Assembly: GCF_000983115.1 (NCBI RefSeq)
Contig: NZ_CGIH01000004.1
Location: forward strand, 62,001-126,000
Direction: 5' to 3'
Origin: Syntrophomonas zehnderi OL-4
GTDB lineage: Bacteria > Bacillota > Syntrophomonadia > Syntrophomonadales > Syntrophomonadaceae
DNA: 64,000 nt
Positions 35,765 through 43,380 of this stretch are shown here, piece by piece (position 1 is the first letter of the stretch; the number at the start of each line of letters is the position of its first letter). Made by a program: the position numbers and the translations under genes. The notes beneath the pieces were generated by a model. The model saw only the letters and a list, made by a program, of their open reading frames with translations. It was not told the origin of the DNA and made no database searches.

Positions 35765-36541
35765 ATGCAGATACATATCCTCGCCAGCGGCAGCACTGGC
35801 AATGCGACATTTATCGAAATGGGTGGACATAAAATATTAATCGATGCCGGGATCAGCACCCGGCGAATTGAACAGGGGCTGGCAGCAGTCGGCGTTAAAG
35901 CCGGAGAACTGGATGCGCTTCTGATTACCCATGAACATACCGATCATATCAGAGGGCTGGATGTTCTGGTGCGTCGCTACCAAATGCCGGTCTATGCTCG
36001 CCCGGCGGCCTGGGAAAAAATTCCCTGCCGGGACAAATTACCGGATAAGTGCTGTCGGGAGTTAGGTAGCGTTCTGGAAATCGGTTCAATGGAGATTGAA
36101 GCCTTTGCCACTTCTCATGATGCTGCTGACCCGGTCGGTTTTTCTATCCGCCAGGGCCGACTGAAATGCGTTTTGGCTACTGATTTGGGAGAAATCACCC
36201 CGGCAGTGGAAAAAGCCTTGGCTTATGCTGACACAGTAATTCTGGAGGCCAATCATGACCCGCTCATGCTCCAGGAAGGTCCTTACCCGATGTATCTTAA
36301 AAAACGCATCAGTGGTATACGGGGTCATTTATCCAACCAGCAAGCCGGTGAGGTACTGGCGCGTATTCCCCGGTCAGGTGTGATGCAGGTTTTTTTGGCT
36401 CATTTAAGCCAGCAAAACAATCATCCCCGCCTGGCTTTACAAACGGTATCCCAAGTTTTAGAAAACAGAGGGTATAAGTTAGGGGAAGAAGTCTTGCTGC
36501 ACCGAACTTACCCAAACACAACTGCCAGTATGAGGGGATAG
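35765..36541 (+). CDS. YycJ/WalJ-type MBL-fold hydrolase
   Basis: A 258-residue metallo-beta-lactamase-fold protein of the VicX/YycJ family: SGSTGNATFIEMGGHKILIDAGIS near the start, THEHTDHIRGL (metal site, about 59-69), ATSHDAADPVGFSI and LAHLSQQNNHP at the C-terminal His. Family members are double-strand DNA exonucleases or signalling-linked hydrolases, usually beside walKR; here walKR is not nearby. ATG 35765 follows a weak GTGGAG site. Convergent with the tetR gene. Confidence 0.8.
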   Translation: MQIHILASGSTGNATFIEMGGHKILIDAGISTRRIEQGLAAVGVKAGELDALLITHEHTDHIRGLDVLVRRYQMPVYARPAAWEKIPCRDKLPDKCCRELGSVLEIGSMEIEAFATSHDAADPVGFSIRQGRLKCVLATDLGEITPAVEKALAYADTVILEANHDPLMLQEGPYPMYLKKRISGIRGHLSNQQAGEVLARIPRSGVMQVFLAHLSQQNNHPRLALQTVSQVLENRGYKLGEEVLLHRTYPNTTASMRG

Positions 36542-36563
36542 GTCTGCCCGTGGCCAGGTGAAA

Positions 36564-37121
36564 TTAGGTTAAGCAGGCGATTAAAAATTTGCTTAACTGA
36601 TTGGCGGCAGATTCAAAAGTAAGGTTGTTTTCCAGGATGAATTCCGGATTTAATACGGCTTGTATGGAAGCTAAAAGAACCGCTGCCAGGATGCGGGGAT
36701 CAATTTCCTGCAGGGAGCGGTTTTCACTGCGTTCTATATAAGTGCTAAGCATAACCCGGGCACGTTCGCTGCGAAAATCGTCGATCCGTTGCCAGAGGTG
36801 GGGATAGTGAACCCGCAGGTCGTTCAGGGTGACGGGGTTAAATATAAACCGGCCGTGGCTGAAAATCTCTTTCATTACAGCGGCTATCATATCAGGCGGG
36901 GTATCTTGCGTGGCAGCGATACTATCCATGGCATCCTGCATATGTGCCATAAAGACATCCAGGGTAGCCCCAATAATTTCCTCTTTACTGCGAAAATAAC
37001 GGTACACAGTACGCTTGCTGACACCTGCCTGGCGGGATAGTTCATCCATATTCAAATTATAGAAGCCCTTGGTAAGGGCCAGATCCCGACATGCCAGCAG
37101 AATTTTGGCGCGTATATCCAT
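36564..37121 (-). CDS. TetR-family regulator of the ABC exporter
   Basis: A 185-residue TetR/AcrR regulator. The N-terminal HTH reads TKGFYNLNMDELSRQAGVSKRTVYRYFRSKEEII (about 18-50), closely the family core. The C-terminal ligand pocket is not recognisable. It is the last gene of the exporter operon, 16 bp after the permease, and likely represses it on binding an export substrate, as CecR does beside ybhGFSR in enterobacteria. Confidence 0.85.
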   Translation of the reverse strand: MDIRAKILLACRDLALTKGFYNLNMDELSRQAGVSKRTVYRYFRSKEEIIGATLDVFMAHMQDAMDSIAATQDTPPDMIAAVMKEIFSHGRFIFNPVTLNDLRVHYPHLWQRIDDFRSERARVMLSTYIERSENRSLQEIDPRILAAVLLASIQAVLNPEFILENNLTFESAANQLSKFLIACLT

Positions 37122-37137
37122 ATCATCTCACCTGCCT

Positions 37138-38256
37138 TTAGGCTATTTTCTTTTGGAACTTTAGGGTACTGATAGTCAGCATAACGATTGAAAATACCAG
37201 CAAGGCGGTAACCTGTCCCATTAAATATTGGTAACCTATGCCTTTTAATACTATTCCTCTGATTATATCCAGATAATACGTTAGAGGCAGGGTGTAGCTT
37301 AAATAGTAGATAAATTTTGGCATGGCCAATCGTGGGAACATAAAGCCCGATAATAAAATACTTGGCAACATCACAAAGAAAGACATCTGGAATGCCTGCA
37401 TCTGGTTTTTGGCCAGGTTTGATATCATTAGCCCCAACCCCAGTGAAGCCGTAATAAAAAACAAGGTTAAAAGATATAATTGCAGGAGGCTGCCGCGGAT
37501 AGGAACCTTAAAAAGAAGCACCCCGACTAAGAGGGCTACCGTTATCTGCAGGTATCCCAGGACGACATAAGGAAGGATCTTGCCGATCATTAGCTCCAGA
37601 GGTTTAATAGGGGTGACAATCAGTTGTTCCAGGGTGCCGCGCTCCCTTTCCCGCACGATTGCGACCGCTGTAATTATCACCATAGTCATGGTTACGACAA
37701 TGCCCAGGATTGCCGGCACCATATAATAGGCCGTGATTCCATCCGGGTTATACCAGGGCCTAACGCGGATGTCGTAGGGCGGTTGTCCGCTCAATTGCAT
37801 CTTCTGAGTCAAAACCTGCTGAGATTTGATCAGGCCGATGGAATTTGCTATAGCAATGGCTTGGTTGGCTACCATGTTGTCACTGGCATCCACTATCACC
37901 TGAACGGGTGCCGTGATTCCCTTTTCCAGGTTGTGATTATAATCAGGCGGGAAAACAATGCCCACCTGAGCCTTGCCGCTGTCGATTTCTTCGGTTATGG
38001 CTTGAAAGCTGTTTACGCTATTGGTTACATCAAAATACCCTGAGGTCGAAAATGAGGCCAGCATATCCCGGCTGGAAGAAGACAGGGATTGGTCGAAAAC
38101 TACCGTAGGGATGTGTTTTACCTCAGTTTGAATGGCATAGCCAAAAAGGATGAGCTGCACCAAAGGTATCATAAAGATGAGGGCCAGGGTCATACGGTCC
38201 CTTCTCATCTGTAAAAATTCTTTTTTAAGGACGGCTGCAATCCGATTCATATTCAT
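37138..38256 (-). CDS. ABC-2 type permease (YbhS/YhhJ-like)
   Basis: About 372 residues. Start chosen at ATG 38256 (MNMNRIAAVLKKEFLQMRRD), which has CCTTCC on the plus strand (GGAAGG) at 38264-38269; the frame extends 12 codons further but without a site. One N-terminal helix, a large extracytoplasmic loop (about 55-170), then five helices near the C-terminus, as in ABC-2 drug exporters. RERERGTLEQLIVTPIKPLELMIGKILP is the family signature. It works with the two ATPases and the HlyD protein upstream. Only one permease is present, while E. coli YbhFSR has two. Confidence 0.9.
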   Translation of the reverse strand: MNMNRIAAVLKKEFLQMRRDRMTLALIFMIPLVQLILFGYAIQTEVKHIPTVVFDQSLSSSSRDMLASFSTSGYFDVTNSVNSFQAITEEIDSGKAQVGIVFPPDYNHNLEKGITAPVQVIVDASDNMVANQAIAIANSIGLIKSQQVLTQKMQLSGQPPYDIRVRPWYNPDGITAYYMVPAILGIVVTMTMVIITAVAIVRERERGTLEQLIVTPIKPLELMIGKILPYVVLGYLQITVALLVGVLLFKVPIRGSLLQLYLLTLFFITASLGLGLMISNLAKNQMQAFQMSFFVMLPSILLSGFMFPRLAMPKFIYYLSYTLPLTYYLDIIRGIVLKGIGYQYLMGQVTALLVFSIVMLTISTLKFQKKIA

Positions 38257-38329
38257 AATAACACCTTCCCCCGGTCGGTTTATGCAAATCACCTTTATCA
38301 GCCAACATCTCTAGCCTTCCCGGCGGTAC

Positions 38330-39235
38330 TTAGTTTTTTTGTTTAGCCAAACTAATAAAAACATCCTCCAGGTTGGGAACAATCCGCTGTGGATTATGGC
38401 CGGTAATTTCGTACAGTCGCTCTACGGCTTCCTCATTTGCAAGTAAAACATGTATAAAAAGTCCATGCAGGCTGGCTTCCAAAACCCAGGGCTGGGCACT
38501 CAGGCGGGGCAGCCAATACATAGGATCAGGCAGCTGCAGCCTTACCATAATGCCTTTAATGACCTTTTCTTTCAGACGGTCGGGTGTATCCACAGCCAGC
38601 AGGTATCCCTGCAACATAAACGCAATATTATGGCAACGTTCCGCCTCATCCATAAAATGAGTGCTGACGATTACGGTTGTCCCGGCTTGAGCCAGGTCAT
38701 GAATAATATCAAAAAAGGCCCGTCGCGATGTAGGACTGACCCCGCTGGTAGGTTCATCCAAAAAAAGAATCTCGGGGCGGGAAATTATAGCACAGGCCAG
38801 GGCCAGACGTTGCTTGAATCCGACACTTAGATCTGAGGTTAAGGCCCGGCGTTGTCCGCTAAGCTGTGCCAGCTCCAGCATCTCCTGAATCCGCACTCGA
38901 CGCTGCCGGTAGGGTATATCATATATCCCGGCATAAAACTCCATGTTTTCAGCTACGGTCAGGTCATCATAAAGGCTGAATTTCTGTGACATATAACCGA
39001 TACGCTTTTTAATGGCTTCGCTTTCTTGTACCAGGTCATAACCCAGAATTTCCCCGCTGCCTGAACTAGGCTCCAGGATACCGCACAGCATACGCATGAC
39101 GGTGGATTTACCTGCTCCATTAGGGCCTAAAAAACCACAGATCTCTCCGGGCTTGATTGCTAGGTTAACGGATTTAACGGCGGTAAAGTCACCGAATTTC
39201 TTGGTTAGATCCAAGGTTTTTATGGCGTATTCCAT
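38330..39235 (-). CDS. ABC transporter ATPase (YbhF second half-like)
   Basis: A 301-residue ATPase with Walker A GPNGAGKST, signature SVGFKQRLALACAI (a variant, Val-Gly-Phe in place of Gly-Gly at the LSGGQ site), Walker B ILFLDEPTSGVSP and H-loop STHFMDE. In E. coli the matching YbhF is a fusion of two ATPases; here they are separate genes that touch (this start shares the stop region of the preceding gene). The degenerate signature suggests this half may be the less active one. Confidence 0.9.
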   Translation of the reverse strand: MEYAIKTLDLTKKFGDFTAVKSVNLAIKPGEICGFLGPNGAGKSTVMRMLCGILEPSSGSGEILGYDLVQESEAIKKRIGYMSQKFSLYDDLTVAENMEFYAGIYDIPYRQRRVRIQEMLELAQLSGQRRALTSDLSVGFKQRLALACAIISRPEILFLDEPTSGVSPTSRRAFFDIIHDLAQAGTTVIVSTHFMDEAERCHNIAFMLQGYLLAVDTPDRLKEKVIKGIMVRLQLPDPMYWLPRLSAQPWVLEASLHGLFIHVLLANEEAVERLYEITGHNPQRIVPNLEDVFISLAKQKN

Positions 39236-40143
39236 CAGTCGGTTCCTCCCTCCGCCAAGGCTACAAAAACATCTTCCATGGTGGGTGCGGCTTCACTTAT
39301 ATGTAAGGTGGAAATACCCAGACGGGCTAAATGAAAGGCAATATCAGAGCGCGCTGTCGGGATATCATCCACTACCACAAGGTATTTGTAGCCGTAAAAA
39401 GATACATCCAGTAAACCGGGAACGCCATTTAGGATGTGAGGATCCCGGCTATCGATACGCAATTCCAGCAGTTTATGGCCGAAAGCCTGTCTTAGGCCGG
39501 CCGGGGAGTCAACCGCCTTTATTTGGCCGGCATTAATAAAGGCCACCCGGCTGCACAGTTCGGCTTCATCCATGTAGGGAGTAGAAACAAGTATGGTTAT
39601 ACCGGTTTGATTTAAACTATAGAGTATTTTCCAGAATTCATGGCGAGATTCAGGATCAACACCATAGGTCGGTTCATCCAGGATAAGGATTTCCGGTCGG
39701 GTAATCAAGGCGGTAGTAAGGGCCAGTTTTTGTTTCATACCGCCGGAGAGCTGATCAGCCAAGCGTTTCTTAAAATCCAACATTCCGGTTATTGCCAGTA
39801 TTTCCTCGGCTCGGGCTATAATCGTTTTTTTGCTCAAGCCATACATGGAGCCAAAGAAAATGACATTTTCCATAACGGTTAAATCACCATAAAGGCTAAA
39901 ACGTTGCGGCATATACCCCAGGTTTTGACTGGTTTTGCCCGGCCGGTCGGGTGGAGCGCCCGCCAGCCAAATGGTTCCTTTGTCCGGAGTGATAAGGCCA
40001 CAGACGGTACGGATGAAGGTTGTTTTACCCGCTCCGTCCGGCCCTACCAGGCCGAAAACATCTCCCTTGGCGATGTGCAGGCTGACTTCATCCAGGGCTT
40101 GTACATATCCAAATCGCTTGCTTAACCCAACGCACTTAATCAT
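39235..40143 (-). CDS. ABC transporter ATPase (YbhF first half-like)
   Basis: A 302-residue ATPase with Walker A GPDGAGKTT, canonical signature QLSGGMKQKLAL, Walker B ILILDEPTYGVDP and H-loop STPYMDEAE, where Pro replaces the usual His context (STPYMDE against STHFMDE), so the switch histidine may be missing. Together with the next ATPase it may form an asymmetric pair with one full catalytic site. It starts 4 bp after the HlyD gene. Confidence 0.88.
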   Translation of the reverse strand: MIKCVGLSKRFGYVQALDEVSLHIAKGDVFGLVGPDGAGKTTFIRTVCGLITPDKGTIWLAGAPPDRPGKTSQNLGYMPQRFSLYGDLTVMENVIFFGSMYGLSKKTIIARAEEILAITGMLDFKKRLADQLSGGMKQKLALTTALITRPEILILDEPTYGVDPESRHEFWKILYSLNQTGITILVSTPYMDEAELCSRVAFINAGQIKAVDSPAGLRQAFGHKLLELRIDSRDPHILNGVPGLLDVSFYGYKYLVVVDDIPTARSDIAFHLARLGISTLHISEAAPTMEDVFVALAEGGTD

Positions 40144-40147
40144 TTAT

Positions 40148-41128
40148 TTACACCTCATCAAATATCACATCAGCCGGCATCCCGATTTTCAGAGTTCCTT
40201 TTTTATTCTCAAAACTGATTTTAACCGCAAAAACCACATTCGTTCTTTCTTTAGGGGTCTGAATCGTTTTCGGGGTAAATTCCCCGCGGGAAGCAATATG
40301 GCTGACTATTCCGGTATAACGGTTATTATCGCCGCTGACGGTAAAATGCACCTTTTGACCAAGTTTGATATGGGGCAAATCATCGGTGGGAATATAGACC
40401 TTAATCCACATTTTTTGCAGATCGGCTATTGTAGCCAGGGAACTTCCTAATGGTATAAATTCTCCCGGCTCATAATTGCAGTTTAAAACTGTACCGGTCA
40501 GGGGAGATGTTAACTGCAGATCCTGTAAAATACTCTCACTTGCTTTCAAAACCGCTTTGCTTCTTTCCAGCTCGGCGGCCGCAGCATTAATCTGCTCGGG
40601 ACGGCTGCCTGCTTCCAAAAGATTTTGCCGGGCTCGGGCTGTATCCAGGAGATAATTCTTCTGGGCGGCATTGGTGCGGGCTTGATCCAGGCTTTCCTGA
40701 GCCAAGGCTCCCTCCTTAAACAAGGCTTCAGCTCTATGCAGATCCCGGTTAGCTTTATCAAGATTGCTCTCGGCTATCTTGACATTGCCAACCGCTTCCA
40801 TAATCTCCTGGGCTCTGGCCCCGGATTTCAAATCCTGCAGCTTGGCTGCGGCGGTCAGCACTCCCATGGCATCCCTTTCCTTCTGGGCCAGAAGATCGCT
40901 GCGGGAAAGCACCGCCAGCAGCTGATCCTTGTAAACCATGGAGCCTTCCTGGAAATGCAAAGCCTCTACCGTACCAGGAGCACGTGCCGTAACATCTACG
41001 GTGGTCGCCTCAATAGTACCGCTGGCAGTAATATAGTTTGGATCTTTATCTGTATTAAGGTAGTAGATCCCGGTTGCGCCTAAAAGCATGATAATAAGCA
41101 CAAGCAGAATGGGTTTTTTGTAAGTCAT
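40148..41128 (-). CDS. HlyD-family membrane-fusion adaptor (YbhG-like)
   Basis: A 326-residue adaptor with an N-terminal signal anchor (PILLVLIIMLLGATGIYYL). A biotinyl-lipoyl-like half barrel (TVDVTARAPGTVEALHFQEGS) leads into a long coiled-coil hairpin (about 85-205, with repeats such as AEALFKEGALAQESLDQA), then the second half and a beta-barrel (GMPADVIFD). In Gram-positive-type cells such proteins act with ABC-2 exporters. It is the first gene of the operon HlyD-ATPase-ATPase-permease-TetR, which looks like drug or lipid export; substrate unknown. Confidence 0.9.
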   Translation of the reverse strand: MTYKKPILLVLIIMLLGATGIYYLNTDKDPNYITASGTIEATTVDVTARAPGTVEALHFQEGSMVYKDQLLAVLSRSDLLAQKERDAMGVLTAAAKLQDLKSGARAQEIMEAVGNVKIAESNLDKANRDLHRAEALFKEGALAQESLDQARTNAAQKNYLLDTARARQNLLEAGSRPEQINAAAAELERSKAVLKASESILQDLQLTSPLTGTVLNCNYEPGEFIPLGSSLATIADLQKMWIKVYIPTDDLPHIKLGQKVHFTVSGDNNRYTGIVSHIASRGEFTPKTIQTPKERTNVVFAVKISFENKKGTLKIGMPADVIFDEV

Positions 41129-41278
41129 TAAAAAAACCTGCCTTCCTGGAAATGCATGTTAGCCTAAATTATCAAAATATTCACAATATATTGACCATTT
41201 AAAACGACTGCGGATATAATATTACTAATCCGCTTAAAAACTATACTTTTTATCGGGTTTATTATTAAAAAAGATTTT

Positions 41279-41401
41279 CAACAGACGCGGATCATGCGGA
41301 TTAATTAGACCCGGATTTTATACAGATCGGCGTCAACTTAAATAGCGACCCAGCCGGGTAATTTACGACTAACCCGGTTTAAGGTCGGGCTGAGTACCGG
41401 G
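41279..41401 (+). repeat. Dispersed intergenic element, copy B
   Basis: The 453-bp gap before the first CoA-transferase holds CGCGGAT/GCGGATT/CCGGATT repeats (41286-41318), then TAAATAGCGACC (41339-41350), AATTTAC and GAGTACCGGG (41392-41401), in the same order as copy A at 1193-1290. CGACC pairs with GGTCG, and CCGGGT pairs with ACCCGG inside it, giving a nested hairpin with loop AATTTACGACTA. The element is thus structured in both copies though paired differently. Confidence 0.5.
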
Positions 41402-41412
41402 GGATTTAATCT

Positions 41413-41452
41413 CAGCAGGTAAACTGATTTGTTATAAATAGTTTACCTGCTG
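41413..41452. promoter_or_regulatory. 13-bp perfect inverted repeat, candidate activator-binding site
   Basis: CAGCAGGTAAACT (41413-41425) and AGTTTACCTGCTG (41440-41452), with a 14-nt A/T-rich spacer. It lies 31-70 bp upstream of the sigma-54-like site of the CoA-transferase gene. A hairpin terminator is unlikely, as no T-run follows. Confidence 0.55.
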
Positions 41453-41482
41453 TCAGATTAGCATGTGTTAAGGAAGTTTTCA

Positions 41483-41499
41483 AGAGGTTTTTTTGAATA
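41483..41499 (+). promoter_or_regulatory. Sigma-54-like promoter of first CoA-transferase gene
   Basis: TTGAAT-N5-TTGCAT. The -12 TTGCAT is complete; the -24 has TTG where TGG is normal (one mismatch in the invariant GG). It has the same layout as the better site at 45604-45620. About 85 bp before the ATG. Confidence 0.5.
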
Positions 41500-41581
41500 T
41501 AAATTGCATGCGGAACAGATAGCAGGAATAAGTTCCCATGCATGTCCATAATATTTAGGGAATAAATAGGGGAGGGGTAAA

Positions 41582-42901
41582 ATGAGGGATTGGCAAGAGG
41601 ATTATAAGAGAAAGCTGACTACAGCCGAGGATGCGGCCCGGTTTTTCGCAAATGGTGATCTGATCGTGGCTCCTTTATCAAACGGGCAGCCTACAGCCCT
41701 GGCAAATGCAGTTGCCAAAAGGGTTTCCCAGGGGGAATTATTCGATTTAACCTATGTTAGCGGGGTTGATGTACGCTGGTTTGACCTATACCAGCCTGAT
41801 CTGGTAGGCAAGGTACTAATCGATTGCGGGTTTGTCGGGCCGGCTACCCGTCACTGGGTAGGGCAAGGTTTGTTTACCTATACGCCCTGCCGCCTGGGCG
41901 AGACGGTGGATATGGTCAGCCAGTGCCGCCGCGCCGATGTGGTAGTAATGGTAGTATCGCCCATGGATAAACACGGTTTTTTCAGTACCGGCTGCAATGT
42001 GGACTGGGGCTGGGAGACTGCCAAAGTCGCCAATGCCCGGCATATCATCGTGGAAGTCAATGAAAATATGCCCCGCACATTTGGCAGCAACCATCTGCAT
42101 ATAAGCGAAATATCAGCCGTTATAGAAAACCATATACCGCTGTTTGAACTGCCCGAAATTCCGATTACACCTGCGGATGAAGCAGTCGGTCATTATATAG
42201 CTGATATGATCGAGGATGGCTCCTGTTTGCAGATTGGGATTGGGGGTATGCCCAATGCGATAGCCAATTTCCTGGTTGATAAGAAGGAACTGGGGATTCA
42301 TTCCGAAATGCTCACCGACACCATGGTAGACCTCTATGAACAAGGGGTGGTAACCTGTAATCGCAAGAACTTAAATCCCTATAAATGGATCGGCTCCTTT
42401 GCTCTTGGTACTCGTAAACTCTACGATTTTATCGATGATAATCCGCTGGTGGAAATGCATTCTACCAAATATGTAAATGATCCTTATATTATCGGCCTTA
42501 ATGATAACCTGATCTCTGTAAATGCCACTTTGGAAGTAGACCTGACTGGACAGTGTGCCTCTGAGGCCATAGCCTTTAAGCAGTATACCGGCACCGGCGG
42601 ACAGCTTGATTTTGTGCAGGGAGCCTGGCGTTCCAAGGGGGGCAAATCTTTCCTGACCCTTTACTCTACCTATACAGACAAGGAAGGCAACCTGCAGTCT
42701 AAAATAGTACCTACCATGACCAACGGTATATATACGACCGTATCCAGAACCGATGTTCAGTATGTCGTGACCGAATACGGGGTAGCCAATCTTAAAGGCC
42801 AGAACCTGCGTACCCGGGTCAAGGAATTGGTTAGGATAGCCCATCCCGATTTCAGGGATTGGCTGGAATTTGAAGCCCGCAAATTGAATTTCATCCCTTA
42901 A
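41582..42901 (+). CDS. CoA-transferase, acetyl-CoA hydrolase/4-hydroxybutyrate type (1)
   Basis: A 439-residue family I CoA-transferase of the AbfT/Cat1/Cat2 group. It moves CoA between acetyl-CoA and a carboxylate such as butyrate or 4-hydroxybutyrate. Catalytic Glu is E242 (GIHSEM), preceded by the GIGGMPNAIANF loop; GTGGQLDFVQGAWRSKGGKS is the CoA-binding loop. It is more distant from the other two copies, which resemble each other closely. Position behind a sigma-54-like promoter and inverted repeat, and next to a sigma-54 activator, suggests regulated acyl-CoA metabolism. Confidence 0.88.
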   Translation: MRDWQEDYKRKLTTAEDAARFFANGDLIVAPLSNGQPTALANAVAKRVSQGELFDLTYVSGVDVRWFDLYQPDLVGKVLIDCGFVGPATRHWVGQGLFTYTPCRLGETVDMVSQCRRADVVVMVVSPMDKHGFFSTGCNVDWGWETAKVANARHIIVEVNENMPRTFGSNHLHISEISAVIENHIPLFELPEIPITPADEAVGHYIADMIEDGSCLQIGIGGMPNAIANFLVDKKELGIHSEMLTDTMVDLYEQGVVTCNRKNLNPYKWIGSFALGTRKLYDFIDDNPLVEMHSTKYVNDPYIIGLNDNLISVNATLEVDLTGQCASEAIAFKQYTGTGGQLDFVQGAWRSKGGKSFLTLYSTYTDKEGNLQSKIVPTMTNGIYTTVSRTDVQYVVTEYGVANLKGQNLRTRVKELVRIAHPDFRDWLEFEARKLNFIP

Positions 42902-43026
42902 AACACCGTTCGTTTACCGTATCCTTCTTAGCGCAGGCTTTGGTCTCCGCCAGGGAACAGACACTGATAATTAAGATTGGCTGGATTTACTCAGAGTCTA
43001 TAGTAAATATGTTTATAATCTCCGTT

Positions 43027-43052
43027 GGGGAGGCCTCGGCCTCCCCTTTTTC
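43027..43052 (+). terminator. Intrinsic terminator after the first CoA-transferase region
   Basis: GGGGAGGCC-TC-GGCCTCCCC followed by six T (43047-43052). Strong; 126 bp past the CoA-transferase stop. Confidence 0.85.
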
Positions 43053-43197
43053 CTGCGGAAGTTAAGTTATTCGCTGCAGAGAAAAAGATAATCTTAATGG
43101 ATCAGTTTGTTCCGTGTCAAAAAATTCCCGCATCTATAAAATTTCTCTGTTTTATAAATGATTCCCTGGCTTTTTTTATTTTTGACCGTCCTGTTGG

Positions 43198-43292
43198 TGT
43201 TAAGACATATTAACAAATGTGATAAATAAAGTTAACATATCTGTTAAGACATGTTGAATTATGCTGGCGAATCTGTTTATCTGTCAGGACAT
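43198..43292. promoter_or_regulatory. Three spaced TGTyArGACAT repeats before the sigma-54 activator
   Basis: TGTTAAGACAT at 43198-43208 and 43242-43252, and TGTCAGGACAT at 43282-43292. Spacings 44 and 40 bp, close to four helical turns. They look like activator-binding sites, possibly for self-control of the activator gene that starts at 43381. The rest of the 479-bp gap shows no gene. Confidence 0.5.
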
Positions 43293-43380
43293 GATTCTAG
43301 ACGATCAGGGCCGTTATTTGCCTGGTATTTTTTTTGGCATGTTGTTTGCAGCATAAACTAATTACGAGGGGGCAAGTAAA

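Noticed and set aside
41741-41838. Riboswitch or operator inside the first CoA-transferase gene region
   Set aside because: The sequence there is ordinary coding DNA with no unusual structure.
43025-43213. 62-codon open frame after the first CoA-transferase
   Set aside because: It lies over the intrinsic terminator at 43027-43052 and lacks a start site and homology.
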